A DNA stretch of 64,000 bases from NCBI GenBank assembly GCA_002453315.1, contig DKGO01000199.1, positions 9,403 to 73,402 of the forward strand, written 5' to 3'. The notes under the pieces are model-generated. The model had not been told where the DNA came from and did no database searches. It saw only the letters and a list, made by a program, of their open reading frames with translations. The position numbers were made by a program, and so were the translations under genes. This DNA comes from Caryophanales bacterium UBA6768. Lineage in GTDB: Bacteria; Bacillota; Bacilli; Bacillales_D; Amphibacillaceae. Within the stretch, counting starts at the first letter, position 1, and the number at the start of each line of letters is the position of its first letter. Shown in pieces: positions 25,081-34,722 of the stretch.

Positions 25081-26920
25081 ATGCTATAGCTCCTCCGTTG
25101 TCATTTCCTTTAGCACTATTAATGAGAGATTGGTGGATGGATTGTAATGTGTGCTCGTCTAATTTTATTTGCTCACGATCGTAACTGATGAACCCATTCA
25201 CTTCTTCCTCTACATCCGTTAATTGAGTATAAACGGATGCTGATAGTCCTTGTTGAATAAGGGGTTTTAATTGGTCATTAATCAACTTTTTATAGGCATC
25301 TAGCAATGAATCTTTTGATTTGAATTCTTTATAACCTATTTGTTTCTTTGCTTTAAAATGCAGTTGTTGCAATCGTAACTTATAACCGCCATATTCAGAA
25401 ATAACGACTGATCGATCTAGTATATTATTTGGCATGTTTAATTTGCGAAAATAAATATGGGTGCTTCTTATGTCACCAACTTGTTGATCGTACCAACCAC
25501 TTGCATGAATAATATAACGGGTCGGGTCATATTCTCTGACCGATTCGTAAATTTCTTTGGCATTAAACTGTCCCCATCCTTCATTAAAAGGAATCCACAT
25601 GGCAATGCTCGTAAAATTATACAAAGCATCGATCATTTCCTGTAATTCTTTTTTATATCGTCGTCGATTTTCCACATCATTCCGTCCTAAATCTTTTTGT
25701 ACTTTTTCCTTCGTATCGTCAACTTGTACCCGTCGCAAAAAATTCGGTAATATAAAATGGTAGTAATTTTTCCAACCACTTCCACCGTTAATCATGTCTT
25801 GCCAAACAATCATCCCATGCCGATCACAATGATAATACCATCTAGCTGGTTCCACTTTGATATGTTTTCGAATCATATTAAATCCTAGTTTTTTTGCAGT
25901 GACGACATCATATTCCAAGGCAGCATCAGTAGGTGCTGTATATAAACCATCGGGCCAATATCCCTGATCTAGAATACCGTGTTGAAAGAGCCCCTTATTG
26001 TTAACAAATAATCTTTTTTTACCTGCATTATCTCTTTCAATAGAAAACTTTCTCATACCAAAATAACTACTAACACTATCAACCATTTCATCAGCTAAAA
26101 GTTTGATGTTTACATCATACAAAAAAGGAGCATCAGGGCTCCATAACTTTGGATTTGGAATCGGGATGGTTAACTGATTAGTAATAAATGAATTCTCTGA
26201 AGCTATTAATTTATCTTTTTCAAAAACTTCTACCTCATATGCCAATCCATTATTATCAACATTGGTTTCAACACTTATGGTGACTGATTGTTCATCAATA
26301 TTTGGGGTTAATTTAATCGAAGTAATATGTTGTTGTGGAACAAATTCTAACCAGACTGTTTGCCATATGCCTGAAATTGCCGTATAAAAAATCCCGCCTG
26401 GATTTAAAGTTTGTTTTCCTCTTTGCTCATTTTCACTATCTGTCGGATCCCAAACACTAATCCTTATGTCGTTTTCTCCAATGACTACTACATTTGTAAT
26501 ATCAAAATAAAACGGATTGTAGCCACCAATATGTTCCCCGACCTTTTTATCATTAATCCACAATGTCATTTTCCAATCGACAGCACCAAAATGAAGTAAT
26601 ACTTTTTCATTTTGATGATCTTCATCAATAGTAAACGTCGTTTGATACCACAATAATTCATTTGGCTGCAATGGTTTTTGAACACTAGATAAATACGATT
26701 CCAACGGAAATGGGACAAGGATTTTTCCATCAAAGTTTTTTACCAATTCATCGATAGGCCGAATGGCATAATTCCATAATCCATTTAAATTTCTCCATTT
26801 TTGCCGTACCATTTGTGGTCGTGGATATGCTGGTAATACATTTTCCGGATCAATTTCATCTGTCCAACGTGTCTTTAACTGTATAGTAGTATTCGGATTT
26901 CGATCTTTATTTGATTCCAC
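25058..26920 (-). CDS. Glycoside hydrolase family 2 enzyme (beta-galactosidase/beta-glucuronidase-like)
   Basis: About 620 residues, no signal peptide, so cytosolic. Domains in order: a GH2 sugar-binding jelly roll (WRNLNGLWNYAI, LLWYQTTFTI, LHFGAVDWKMTLWINDKKVGEHIGGYNPFYFDIT), an Ig-like domain, and the TIM barrel. The acid/base glutamate lies in PFNEGWGQFN (E447 of the short form) and the nucleophile in VISEYGGYKL (E509). The GTG at 26920 is preferred because GGAGG stands 7 nt before it; the ATG at 26935 has none. It is the first gene of a three-gene operon with an MFS carrier and DUF2804, with a cre-like sequence just upstream. Whether galactoside, glucuronide or another beta-glycoside is the substrate cannot be told. 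Confidence 0.9.
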   Translation of the reverse strand: MESNKDRNPNTTIQLKTRWTDEIDPENVLPAYPRPQMVRQKWRNLNGLWNYAIRPIDELVKNFDGKILVPFPLESYLSSVQKPLQPNELLWYQTTFTIDEDHQNEKVLLHFGAVDWKMTLWINDKKVGEHIGGYNPFYFDITNVVVIGENDIRISVWDPTDSENEQRGKQTLNPGGIFYTAISGIWQTVWLEFVPQQHITSIKLTPNIDEQSVTISVETNVDNNGLAYEVEVFEKDKLIASENSFITNQLTIPIPNPKLWSPDAPFLYDVNIKLLADEMVDSVSSYFGMRKFSIERDNAGKKRLFVNNKGLFQHGILDQGYWPDGLYTAPTDAALEYDVVTAKKLGFNMIRKHIKVEPARWYYHCDRHGMIVWQDMINGGSGWKNYYHFILPNFLRRVQVDDTKEKVQKDLGRNDVENRRRYKKELQEMIDALYNFTSIAMWIPFNEGWGQFNAKEIYESVREYDPTRYIIHASGWYDQQVGDIRSTHIYFRKLNMPNNILDRSVVISEYGGYKLRLQQLHFKAKKQIGYKEFKSKDSLLDAYKKLINDQLKPLIQQGLSASVYTQLTDVEEEVNGFISYDREQIKLDEHTLQSIHQSLINSAKGNDNGGAIAYEAGKDD

Positions 26921-26953
26921 TGTGACGGCCTCCATATAAAAACTTATTAATAT

Positions 26954-26967
26954 TGTAAACGCTGATT
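26954..26967. promoter_or_regulatory. Partial cre-like site upstream of the GH2 operon
   Basis: TGTAAACGCTGATT agrees with the CcpA consensus TGWNANCGNTNWCA at 12 of 14 positions, failing at the final CA. It lies about 35-50 bp upstream of the GH2 start. Catabolite repression of a glycosidase operon would make sense, but the site is incomplete. Confidence 0.4.
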
Positions 26968-27137
26968 AAAATTTCCGAAAAACATACATCAAACTATGCT
27001 CTTAATCTAACATACCTATTGAAATATAGTTCAATAATAACATAACTTAATCAATTTAGTATGATTAATCTATAAAGGATAAGCAATTTTCAATCCATTA
27101 AGCATTGTCCCTCCAATTTATCGAAAAGTTTATTTCT

Positions 27138-27914
27138 TCATTGCGCCGTATACCCTCCGTCCATGACAACGGCCTGTCCTGTCACACTTTTTGCTTTATC
27201 ACTCGCTAAAAACAAGACATAATCAGCGACCTCCTCAACATCCAACAGCCGTTTTTGTGGTACCAATGGATAAATAACCTCTGCCAAGACTTCATCCATA
27301 GATACTCCCCTATTTTTCGCCAAATCCTCCAATTGATTACGGACGAGTGGTGTATCGACATAACTTGGACAAATCGCATTGACCGTTATTCCGTCAGTCG
27401 CCCCCTCTAAAGCAGCCACTTTTGATAATCCGATGACACCGTGTTTGGCACTATTATAGGCAGCTTTCCCAGCAAAACCTATGAGTCCATTAATCGAAGC
27501 AACATTAATAATACGACCAAATTGTTGTTGTTTCATAATCGGAAATGCATGCTTAATTGAGATAAATGGAGCCGTGAGCATCATTTTGACCATTTTTTCA
27601 AAAATATCAGTGGCAAAATCCTCAATTGAAGCAACATGTTGCATTCCAGCATTGTTGACAACAATGTCTAATCTTCCATATTGTTCTACCGTTTTCTCAA
27701 TTGCTTGTTTTATATCATCTTCTTTTGTCACATCACAATATATACCACAACAATCAAATCCATCATGCTGTAATTTAGCTACTGTTTGCTTTAATGAAGC
27801 CTCATTAATGTCTGTGAAAATCACTTTAGCCCCTTCCTGTAAAAACTTTTCTCCGATGGCTAACCCAATTCCACTTGCTGCCCCTGTAATAAAAACTGCC
27901 CTATTTTTAACCAT
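27138..27914 (-). CDS. 3-hydroxybutyrate dehydrogenase (SDR family)
   Basis: 258 residues. Seen: the nucleotide motif TGAASGIG, NNAG, and the catalytic S140, Y153 and K157 (NVASINGLIGFAGKAAYNSAKHG). The segments NAGMQHVASIEDF, MLTAPFISIKHAFPIMK and YPLVPQKRLLDVEEVADYVLFLASDKAKSVTGQAVVMDGGYTAQ are those of D-3-hydroxybutyrate dehydrogenases, which oxidise (R)-3-hydroxybutyrate to acetoacetate with NAD. GGAAGGGG precedes the ATG. A terminator-like hairpin stands between it and the upstream AMP-ligase gene, so it may be partly uncoupled from that operon. Confidence 0.92.
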   Translation of the reverse strand: MVKNRAVFITGAASGIGLAIGEKFLQEGAKVIFTDINEASLKQTVAKLQHDGFDCCGIYCDVTKEDDIKQAIEKTVEQYGRLDIVVNNAGMQHVASIEDFATDIFEKMVKMMLTAPFISIKHAFPIMKQQQFGRIINVASINGLIGFAGKAAYNSAKHGVIGLSKVAALEGATDGITVNAICPSYVDTPLVRNQLEDLAKNRGVSMDEVLAEVIYPLVPQKRLLDVEEVADYVLFLASDKAKSVTGQAVVMDGGYTAQ

Positions 27915-27938
27915 TAATTGACGACCCCTTCCATTACA

Positions 27939-27973
27939 TAAAAAACAAAGCCTAGCATGTTGTTCACTAGGCT
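27939..27973 (-). terminator. Intra-operon terminator
   Basis: AGCCTAG (27949-27955) pairs with CTAGGCT (27967-27973). On the minus strand it is followed by TTGTTTTTTA. It overlaps the stop codon of the AMP-ligase gene and lies before the 3-hydroxybutyrate dehydrogenase gene, so it probably reduces readthrough into it. Confidence 0.75.
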
Positions 27974-29453
27974 AAAATTCCTTTGATAACAAACTATTTT
28001 TATCAATTTTACCGACATCGGTCTTCGGCATATTTTCCAATATAAAAAACCTTTTGGGGATTTTAAAGGTCCCTAAGTATTTTTTGCAATATTTTTTCAA
28101 TTCTTCTTCATCTATATGTTCACCCGACTTTAATGTAATATAGGCAACGACTTTTTCACCCCATTTTTCATCGGGAATTCCTACTACGGCTACTTCATCC
28201 ACAGCCTCAACAGTCAATATACATTGTTCTACCTCTATCGGATAAACATTTTCCCCGCCGGTAATAATCATATCTTTTTTTCTTCCGAGTATATAATAAT
28301 CACCAGCTTCATCAATCTTGGCAATATCTCCCGTTTTAAACCATCCATCATAAAAAGAGTTTTCAGTTGCCTCCCGATTATTCCAATAATGGGTAAATAA
28401 ATGAGCACCTCTAACTAATAGTTCGCCAGCTTCATTTATTCGGGTATGGTTGCCATGTTCATTTAAAATCGACACTTCATTAAATAACATATTTTTCCCT
28501 ACAGAACCTATTTTCTTTTCGGCATCCTCTGGTCTAATGAAAAAGTTATTTGGGCCCGCTTCAGTCAGTCCATACCCTTCTTTAAACTGAAGGTTTTTTT
28601 GTTGAAAATGCTTATAAATATTAGCAGGACACGGTGCCCCTCCAGATAAAAATACTTTCATCGAAGAAAAATCTGATGTTTTAAAATAGGGATGATGCAC
28701 CATTTCATGATACATTGTTGGTACAAACAGTGAAATCGTCGCTTCGAATCTGTCAGTAGCCTCAAGGGCATTGTTTGCATCGAATGTATTTCCAATCACA
28801 ACTGTTCCACCTGCCATTAAAATTGGCATACATAAAGCATTGATTCCCCCTGTATGAAAAAGCGGCATATAGTTAATCGTCTTATCTTCTTCACTTAATC
28901 CCCAACTAATGATCGTATTCATCGCATTAAAATTAACTGCCCGGTGAGATAGTACAACCCCTTTTGGCTTCCCAGTTGTACCACCAGTATAGATCATTAA
29001 AAATGGATCTTCACTATGTATTGAAATTTTATCTCCACCACTGTCAAAATTCTTTGGAACTACTTTTCTATCTTCTCCTAAACAAATCTTTTTCGATACT
29101 TGCAGTGAATTGACGATCATGTCAAATGAATGATGATAAATCACCCCAGCTGCTTGACAATCATTCACCAATTCATTTAATTCTACCTGACTTAATCTGA
29201 AATTTAAGGGAACATAAATAAGTCCCGCTATTCCACAAGCAAATAGGATAGGAAATAACTCTATCGTATTTGATGAAATAACTGCGATTCGATCACCTTT
29301 TTTAAAGTCATTATTTTTAAAAATTGCCACCCATTTCATCGTACTAATGTATAAATCTTTATAAGACATTTCTTCATCTGTATCAATATCGATTAATGCT
29401 ATTTTATTGGAAGAAAGATGTGTTCGTTGGATGAGCCAATTTGGTTGTATCAT
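27972..29453 (-). CDS. AMP-dependent acyl-CoA synthetase (ANL superfamily)
   Basis: 493 residues. Seen: the ATP-binding motif YTGGTTGKPKG (155-165), the YGLTEAGP motif, the hinge GDIAKIDEAGDYYILGRKKDMIITGGENVYPIEVEQ, and a C-terminal lysine in KTDVGKIDKNSL. It activates a carboxylic acid to its CoA thioester. A medium- or short-chain acid is likely from the catabolic context; the sequence does not fix the substrate. AAAGGGG precedes the ATG. It is downstream of a FabG-like reductase with a 14-bp gap. Confidence 0.92.
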   Translation of the reverse strand: MIQPNWLIQRTHLSSNKIALIDIDTDEEMSYKDLYISTMKWVAIFKNNDFKKGDRIAVISSNTIELFPILFACGIAGLIYVPLNFRLSQVELNELVNDCQAAGVIYHHSFDMIVNSLQVSKKICLGEDRKVVPKNFDSGGDKISIHSEDPFLMIYTGGTTGKPKGVVLSHRAVNFNAMNTIISWGLSEEDKTINYMPLFHTGGINALCMPILMAGGTVVIGNTFDANNALEATDRFEATISLFVPTMYHEMVHHPYFKTSDFSSMKVFLSGGAPCPANIYKHFQQKNLQFKEGYGLTEAGPNNFFIRPEDAEKKIGSVGKNMLFNEVSILNEHGNHTRINEAGELLVRGAHLFTHYWNNREATENSFYDGWFKTGDIAKIDEAGDYYILGRKKDMIITGGENVYPIEVEQCILTVEAVDEVAVVGIPDEKWGEKVVAYITLKSGEHIDEEELKKYCKKYLGTFKIPKRFFILENMPKTDVGKIDKNSLLSKEF

Positions 29454-29467
29454 GTCTTAAAACCCCT

Positions 29468-30211
29468 TTACATCATTATGCCGCCATCTACATGTAATAC
29501 ATGTCCATGTACATAATCAGATTCATCACTTGCTAAAAATAAATAGGCATTTGCGATATCCTCTGGCTTACCTAGTATTTGTAAAGAAACATTTGCCTTC
29601 ATTTTGTTGATTACTTCTTCAGGCATTTTCTGTACCATTGCTGTCGCTGTAAAACCCGGGGCTACTGCATTGACATTAATTCCTTTACGTCCTAATTCTT
29701 TTGCCCACGTTTTCGTCATTCCTATGACAGCTGCTTTAGAAGCGGCATAATTTGTTTGCCCAAAATTACCATAGACACCACTAACAGAAGAGGTATTAAT
29801 AATTTTTCCCTTTTGCTGTTCTGCCATCGAGGGGACAACAGCCTTTGTACAATGAAAAACCCCTTTTAAATTCACATCTATCACTTGTTCAAATTGTTCA
29901 GATGTCATTTTTGCCAAAGTGGCATCTACAGTAATTCCGGCATTATTTACTAAAATATCTATTTGGCCAAATTTAGTTAATGTTGCTTTAACTAAATCAT
30001 TCACACTGGTCTCATCAGCAACGTTTACTTGCACAACGAACGGATGAAAACCCTTCTCATAAAAATTTTCAGCCTGCTTTTCTGCCTCTTCAACATTAAA
30101 ATCAGCTATCACCACATTGGCACCTTCTTGCATAAAACGTTCACATGCAGCGAGCCCTATGCCACTTGCTCCGCCTGTGATAATAGCCGTTTTATTTTTT
30201 AATCGCATCAT
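29468..30211 (-). CDS. FabG-like short-chain dehydrogenase/3-oxoacyl reductase
   Basis: 247 residues of the classical SDR group: TGGASGIG (12-19), NNAG, catalytic S142, Y155 and K159 (NTSSVSGVYGNFGQTNYAASKA), and the FabG-type ending VHGHVLHVDGG. FabG-like paralogues outside fatty-acid operons often act on CoA esters (acetoacetyl-CoA, other 3-hydroxyacyl-CoAs). Two adjacent ATG codons follow AGGAG. Its place between a hydrolase and an acyl-CoA ligase in an import operon points to catabolism of a hydroxyacid, not lipid synthesis. Confidence 0.9.
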   Translation of the reverse strand: MMRLKNKTAIITGGASGIGLAACERFMQEGANVVIADFNVEEAEKQAENFYEKGFHPFVVQVNVADETSVNDLVKATLTKFGQIDILVNNAGITVDATLAKMTSEQFEQVIDVNLKGVFHCTKAVVPSMAEQQKGKIINTSSVSGVYGNFGQTNYAASKAAVIGMTKTWAKELGRKGINVNAVAPGFTATAMVQKMPEEVINKMKANVSLQILGKPEDIANAYLFLASDESDYVHGHVLHVDGGIMM

Positions 30212-30219
30212 TCATTCTC

Positions 30220-31101
30220 CTAATTTAAAAAATTTTCAATCTCATTCTTTAAGGTTTCTAAATTATCTACTAATGCGGAGTGGCCAGTATCTTTTAAAAC
30301 GACTGATTCAACTGTATGAGCCAAATCTTCATCAATTTCATCTGTCATTTGTTTGATCACTACAAAATCCCTATCTCCACTAAGGTTAAGAACTGGAATG
30401 GTAATTTGCTTTGCGCCACTCGTACCTTCTGAAACACCGTTATGACGATTACTAATATTAAAAGTATTTAACGCATGATACACATCAGCCAAATTGCGTT
30501 GGGTTAACATGTCTTCGACATATTCATCATATTTTTCTGAATCAGGTTGGTGATGAGTGTATATAACTGCGTTCCAAACATCTTTTAATCCATCACGATT
30601 TTTACTATCATATAAATATTGCATGCCAACTGTTCTTCCGTCTTTTTCAATATCATCAATTGTCACAAGTCGTCGTTCTAAATTAGCACTGCCATCCTCT
30701 TTCGTTGCAAACATTGGATAACCTCTCGTTGATGCGGAGCTTAGAAGAACTACTTTTTCGCACAATCCAGGATAATCTATCACAAATTGCATACATACGG
30801 CCCCACCTGTTGACCAGCCAACCAGTGAAAATTCATCCAAGCCTAAATGATCAACAACACCCTTTAAGTCATCAGAGAAATCTTTTATTGAAGTAATTCT
30901 ATTTCGATATGTCGACCCACCAAAGCCCCTTAAATCCACAGCATATACTTTATATTTTGGGTCCAATACATCCATCAATAAATCCCAATGTTTTGACGAT
31001 GTCATGTTTCCATGTACAAGCATAACCACTTCTTCTCCACCTTCACGTTCACGGTAGGCAATCGTTTCACCATTTGGTAAATTCACTTGTTTTAATGACA
31101 T
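30220..31101 (-). CDS. Alpha/beta hydrolase, possible polyester or oligoester hydrolase
   Basis: 293 residues, no signal peptide. Seen: oxyanion region LVHGNMTSS, nucleophile S97 in the elbow GWSTGG, acid in LSGDRDFVV and the catalytic histidine in DTGHSALVD. Bacillus intracellular poly(3-hydroxybutyrate) depolymerases have a GWSxG elbow in a protein of comparable size. With a 3-hydroxybutyrate dehydrogenase in the same gene run, a role in cutting a hydroxyacid ester is attractive. An epoxide hydrolase, haloalkane-type or lactonase activity is not excluded. AAGGAG precedes the ATG. Confidence 0.85.
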   Translation of the reverse strand: MSLKQVNLPNGETIAYREREGGEEVVMLVHGNMTSSKHWDLLMDVLDPKYKVYAVDLRGFGGSTYRNRITSIKDFSDDLKGVVDHLGLDEFSLVGWSTGGAVCMQFVIDYPGLCEKVVLLSSASTRGYPMFATKEDGSANLERRLVTIDDIEKDGRTVGMQYLYDSKNRDGLKDVWNAVIYTHHQPDSEKYDEYVEDMLTQRNLADVYHALNTFNISNRHNGVSEGTSGAKQITIPVLNLSGDRDFVVIKQMTDEIDEDLAHTVESVVLKDTGHSALVDNLETLKNEIENFLN

Positions 31102-31141
31102 TAAAAATATCTCCTTCCTATTTAAATTAACTTTAAAATCA

Positions 31142-32146
31142 TTATCCCCATCTTATCGTCGTTGCTCCCCATGCATAACCGATGCCTGCACTCACTAGTA
31201 CGACGATATCACCTTGCTTTAATTTCCCTTCCTTTTCAGCAAGCTCTAATGATAAGATTTGATCGATTTGTCCAATATGGCCATAATGATCTAAATAAAT
31301 TGATTGGTCTTCCCGTAAACCTAACTCATTTAAAACATAATCATGTGCAGATCGTTTCATATGAAGGATGGCTAAATAATCAATGTCCTTTTCGGTTAAA
31401 TTACTTTTCACCAAACTTTGGTGGATGACTTTTAGAAAGTTTTGCATCGACTTTTGCTCTAATCTTGATTTCATACCAACTGGATCAGGGACATCGAAAT
31501 AATACAAATCTTGTTCTAAATGATCTTTTGTTAACGGGTTTTTCGTACCCCCGACAGGAATAATGACATCTTCGGAAAATGAACCATCTGTCAGTAAATC
31601 TGATTGTAAAACTATATTTTTGTGATACCCTTTTTGTAATATCATTGCTCCCCCACCAGCAGCTAGATTAAACATAAAACGAGTATTCGCATTATTATAA
31701 TCGATAAAATCACCATTACGGTAACCACCAGCAAGCAAAACAGTTTCTATAGAAGCATCAGTCATCATTAATGACTTTGCTAAATTTATCGCCATGATTG
31801 TCGTTCCACAACGAAGGGCAACATCAAATCCCCAGGCATGATAGGCACCAATATCTTTTTGCAGTTTAATCGCTGAAGTCCATAACGGATATTCTTTATA
31901 TTCCTCACCAATATAAATAATTAAATCTATACTTTTAGGGTCCATATTCGCCTTATTTAAAGCCCTTTCAGCGGCCCACACGCCCATTTGAACTGTATGA
32001 TCACCTTCACCCGGAATTGGCTTTTCGATAATTCCTAATTTTTCCCGAACAACATGTAATGGCAAATCCGCTTTTAATGCTAATTGTTCAGCAGTCATCT
32101 TTTTTTCAGGTAAATAGATACCTGTACTTACAATTCCTACTTCCAA
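31142..32146 (-). CDS. KAS III-like (FabH-type) condensing enzyme homologue with altered active site
   Basis: 334 residues with a thiolase fold. C113 in ALRCGTTIMA is the acylated cysteine and H262 in LHMKRSAH the first histidine. The position of the usual catalytic asparagine (NYGNTSA in FabH) appears to be H290 in DHYGHIGQID, giving Cys-His-His. This is not a normal fatty-acid FabH; it may act on an unusual acyl-CoA or catalyse cleavage or transfer. It starts at a TTG with GGAAGCGG upstream. It lies between the Liv importer genes and the hydrolase, all on the minus strand, so it belongs to the same catabolic unit. Confidence 0.85.
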   Translation of the reverse strand: MEVGIVSTGIYLPEKKMTAEQLALKADLPLHVVREKLGIIEKPIPGEGDHTVQMGVWAAERALNKANMDPKSIDLIIYIGEEYKEYPLWTSAIKLQKDIGAYHAWGFDVALRCGTTIMAINLAKSLMMTDASIETVLLAGGYRNGDFIDYNNANTRFMFNLAAGGGAMILQKGYHKNIVLQSDLLTDGSFSEDVIIPVGGTKNPLTKDHLEQDLYYFDVPDPVGMKSRLEQKSMQNFLKVIHQSLVKSNLTEKDIDYLAILHMKRSAHDYVLNELGLREDQSIYLDHYGHIGQIDQILSLELAEKEGKLKQGDIVVLVSAGIGYAWGATTIRWG

Positions 32147-32171
32147 CCTATCCGCTTCCTTTCACCGATGA

Positions 32172-33131
32172 TCAAGATTTATCCTTAGTAAATTTCTCCT
32201 TAAGTGTGCCGATAACACCTTTCGGGAAAAAGATAACAGCTAAAATATAGATGATTCCAAAAAATATAATCCATCTTTCAAAAAGTGGATATGTTTTTGC
32301 CAAATTAGACAAATTATGTTGAGCTAATTCAATAATAGCTGCACCAAATATAGGTCCAATCAATGTACCTACTCCACCAATAATCGTCATCAAAAGTGCA
32401 TCTAAAGTAATATCAATTGCCATCACGCTCGTATTAACGAAACGAAGTGATACGGCATACAACGTTCCAGCAACACTTGCGACAACACCAGCCATGACAG
32501 AAGAAATGACTTTATAATAAACGATTTTATAACCTAATGCAGCCGTTCTTCTCTCATTTTCCTTTACTGCAATTAATACTGCACCAAACGGTGATGAAAC
32601 AAATAAACGAAGCATTAAAAAGACGATGATGGTGATCACTAAGACAAATAAATAAAATGTTGTTCTGTCTGCAAACAATTCTGGTGCCTTAAAAGTAAAT
32701 CCATCATTACCTTTCGTTAATGTTCGCCATTTTTCTGCCGCCACAAGAAATAATCCAGAAACAGCTAATGTAAACATTGCAAAAAAGTGACTTTGTAAGC
32801 GTAAAGTGAGAAGACCGATAAATAAGCTCACTATCCCCGCCAAAACCATACCAATCACCATTGATAACAAAAAGTATGGCATCGTTGGTTCGAATTTTTT
32901 CAAGATGATGGCGGTCGAATAAGCACCGATTCCAAAAAACATCGCATGTCCAAATGAAACAATTCCTGTGTATCCAAGTAAAATATCATAACTCATTGCT
33001 AATATCGCGAAAATTAAAATTTGTGTTAATAATATCGTCCATGTTCTTGAATCTGAAATAAATGGAAATACTGCTAGCAATATCGCAATGACTATAAATA
33101 TAATGTAATTTGCCTTTAATTTTTTCATCAC
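32172..33131 (-). CDS. livM: Branched-chain-type ABC transporter permease LivM
   Basis: 319 residues with eight to nine membrane segments. The LivM signature is clear: LLGYTGIVSFGHAMFFGIGAYSTA, KENERRTAALGYKIVYYKV with the EAA-like loop, and LLMTIIGGVGTLIGPIFGAAIIEL. It forms the membrane channel with LivH. GTG and ATG starts are adjacent at 33131/33128, after AAAGGGG. It is the last of five Liv genes in the order binding protein, LivG, LivF, LivH, LivM. Confidence 0.93.
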   Translation of the reverse strand: MMKKLKANYIIFIVIAILLAVFPFISDSRTWTILLTQILIFAILAMSYDILLGYTGIVSFGHAMFFGIGAYSTAIILKKFEPTMPYFLLSMVIGMVLAGIVSLFIGLLTLRLQSHFFAMFTLAVSGLFLVAAEKWRTLTKGNDGFTFKAPELFADRTTFYLFVLVITIIVFLMLRLFVSSPFGAVLIAVKENERRTAALGYKIVYYKVISSVMAGVVASVAGTLYAVSLRFVNTSVMAIDITLDALLMTIIGGVGTLIGPIFGAAIIELAQHNLSNLAKTYPLFERWIIFFGIIYILAVIFFPKGVIGTLKEKFTKDKS

Positions 33132-33135
33132 GTCT

Positions 33136-33996
33136 TCACCCCTTTACCTGAAAAATTCCTTGAGGTCGGAAAATTAATACAATCACCATAATAATCATGT
33201 TAACTGCCAATGATAAATCTGGTACATAATACGCCATATAACTACCAGCAAGCCCAACTAAAACGGCAGCAAACAAGGAACCTGGAAAGCTCCCCATACC
33301 ACCGATGACAACAACGATAAATGCCAGTATCGCAAAGTCCATTCCCATTTCTGCATAAATGACGCCCGAATATGGTGCCATTAATGCCCCACCTAATGCT
33401 GCTAGGGCAGAGCCTGACATAAATACAAAAAGAAAAACCTTTTTTATATTAATTCCGAGTGCTTCAACCATATCTTTATTTAACACACCGGCCCGAACGA
33501 TTAAGCCAATTTTTGTTTGTTTTAAAATATATTGAAAAATAGCAAAGATAATAAAGCCAACAACAATAATAAAAAAGCGATACTTAATAATTAAAACATC
33601 CCCAAATTCCCAGCTCCCAGAAAGAGCTGGTGGGACCTTTGCAGCAATTTGATTTGGACCCCAAACTACTTTTAACATTTCAGAAAGGACAATCATTAAG
33701 CCTAAAGTAATTAAAATTTGTTGGACTGTATTTCCATAGACAGGTTTAATAATTAATTTTTCAGTAAATAGCCCTAGCAGAGCACCTGTTAAAACTGCAC
33801 AAATGATAGCAACGGTAAAGCTCGATGTTAGTGCATAAAACCAAACCCCAGCATAAGCACCCCACGCAAAGAATCCTCCATGTGCAAAATTTAACACGTG
33901 CATTAAACCAAAAATAATCGTTAATCCGGAGGCTAATAAAAATATTAACATTCCAGTCGCCAAACCGTTTACTGTTAAATTTATTAATAATTCCAA
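33136..33996 (-). CDS. livH: Branched-chain-type ABC transporter permease LivH
   Basis: About 286 residues, with eight membrane segments. Typical LivH sequences are GLTIIFGLMHVLNFAHGGFFAWGAYAG, TLGLMIVLSEMLKVVWGP, VRAGVLNKDMVEALGINIKKVF (coupling loop) and VVIGGMGSFPGSLFAAVLVG. A TTG at 33996 with GGGGG 8 nt upstream is the preferred start; another in-frame TTG at 34011 would put that G run inside the gene. It partners LivM. Confidence 0.92.
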   Translation of the reverse strand: MELLINLTVNGLATGMLIFLLASGLTIIFGLMHVLNFAHGGFFAWGAYAGVWFYALTSSFTVAIICAVLTGALLGLFTEKLIIKPVYGNTVQQILITLGLMIVLSEMLKVVWGPNQIAAKVPPALSGSWEFGDVLIIKYRFFIIVVGFIIFAIFQYILKQTKIGLIVRAGVLNKDMVEALGINIKKVFLFVFMSGSALAALGGALMAPYSGVIYAEMGMDFAILAFIVVVIGGMGSFPGSLFAAVLVGLAGSYMAYYVPDLSLAVNMIIMVIVLIFRPQGIFQVKG

Positions 33997-34014
33997 CGTG
34001 CTAGCCCCCAATCT

Positions 34015-34722
34015 TTAACCAATTCCTAAATATTTTTGTTGCAATTTCTTATCTGCAACCAAGTCAACCATTTTCCCTGTTTGGACTGTCGAACCATCAT
34101 CAATGATCGTATATGTATCCCCTATCTTGCTCGCCATTAAAAAGTTTTGTTCGACTAAAATAATCGTTGTTGCTTTTTTCATTTCCAATAATGCTTCCAT
34201 CACTTTTTCAACGACAATTGGTGCAAGCCCCTTTGAAGGTTCATCAATTAACAACAACTCTGCCTCATTAACAAAAGCACGTGCCATCGCTAACATTTGT
34301 TTTTGTCCACCAGACAGTAATGCCCCATCTTTTTTCCAGTGCTGTTTTAAATCTGGAAATAATGATAATGTATATTCCTGTCTTTCCAATGTCACATCAT
34401 CTTCTTTACGCATTGCAACACGCATGTTTTCCTCGACTGTTAATCCAGCAAAAATCGCTTGGTCTTCCGGAACATAACCGATTTTCATATTAGAAATTTC
34501 ATAAGTAGGCTTGCTTGTAATATCTTGATCACGGAAAACGACTTCCCCTTTTGATGCGGGTGAAAGGCCTAACACTGTCCTTAATGTTGTCGTTTTACCC
34601 GCCCCATTTCTCCCTAGAAGAACACTTACTTCTCCTTGATGTGCTTCAAAAGTGACTCCTTGTAAAATATGAAACTGATTAATATATGTATGGAGGTTAT
34701 TTGCCTTAAGTAAGACTGTCAT
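34015..34722 (-). CDS. livF: Branched-chain-type ABC transporter ATPase LivF
   Basis: 235 residues: Walker A LGRNGAGKTTT, signature LLSGGQKQM, Walker B LLIDEPSKGLAP (Ser in the usual SxGLAP loop of LivF) and the H-loop region replaced by VEQNF as in LivF proteins. The ATG at 34722 is chosen for GGGAGGG 6 nt upstream; an in-frame extension to 34761 overlaps LivG further. The start lies inside the end of livG (17-bp overlap), indicating translational coupling. Confidence 0.93.
   Translation of the reverse strand: MTVLLKANNLHTYINQFHILQGVTFEAHQGEVSVLLGRNGAGKTTTLRTVLGLSPASKGEVVFRDQDITSKPTYEISNMKIGYVPEDQAIFAGLTVEENMRVAMRKEDDVTLERQEYTLSLFPDLKQHWKKDGALLSGGQKQMLAMARAFVNEAELLLIDEPSKGLAPIVVEKVMEALLEMKKATTIILVEQNFLMASKIGDTYTIIDDGSTVQTGKMVDLVADKKLQQKYLGIG

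Noticed and set aside
31142..32146. Normal FabH of fatty-acid synthesis
   Set aside because: The Asn of the triad appears replaced and the gene is in a transport/catabolic operon without other fab genes.
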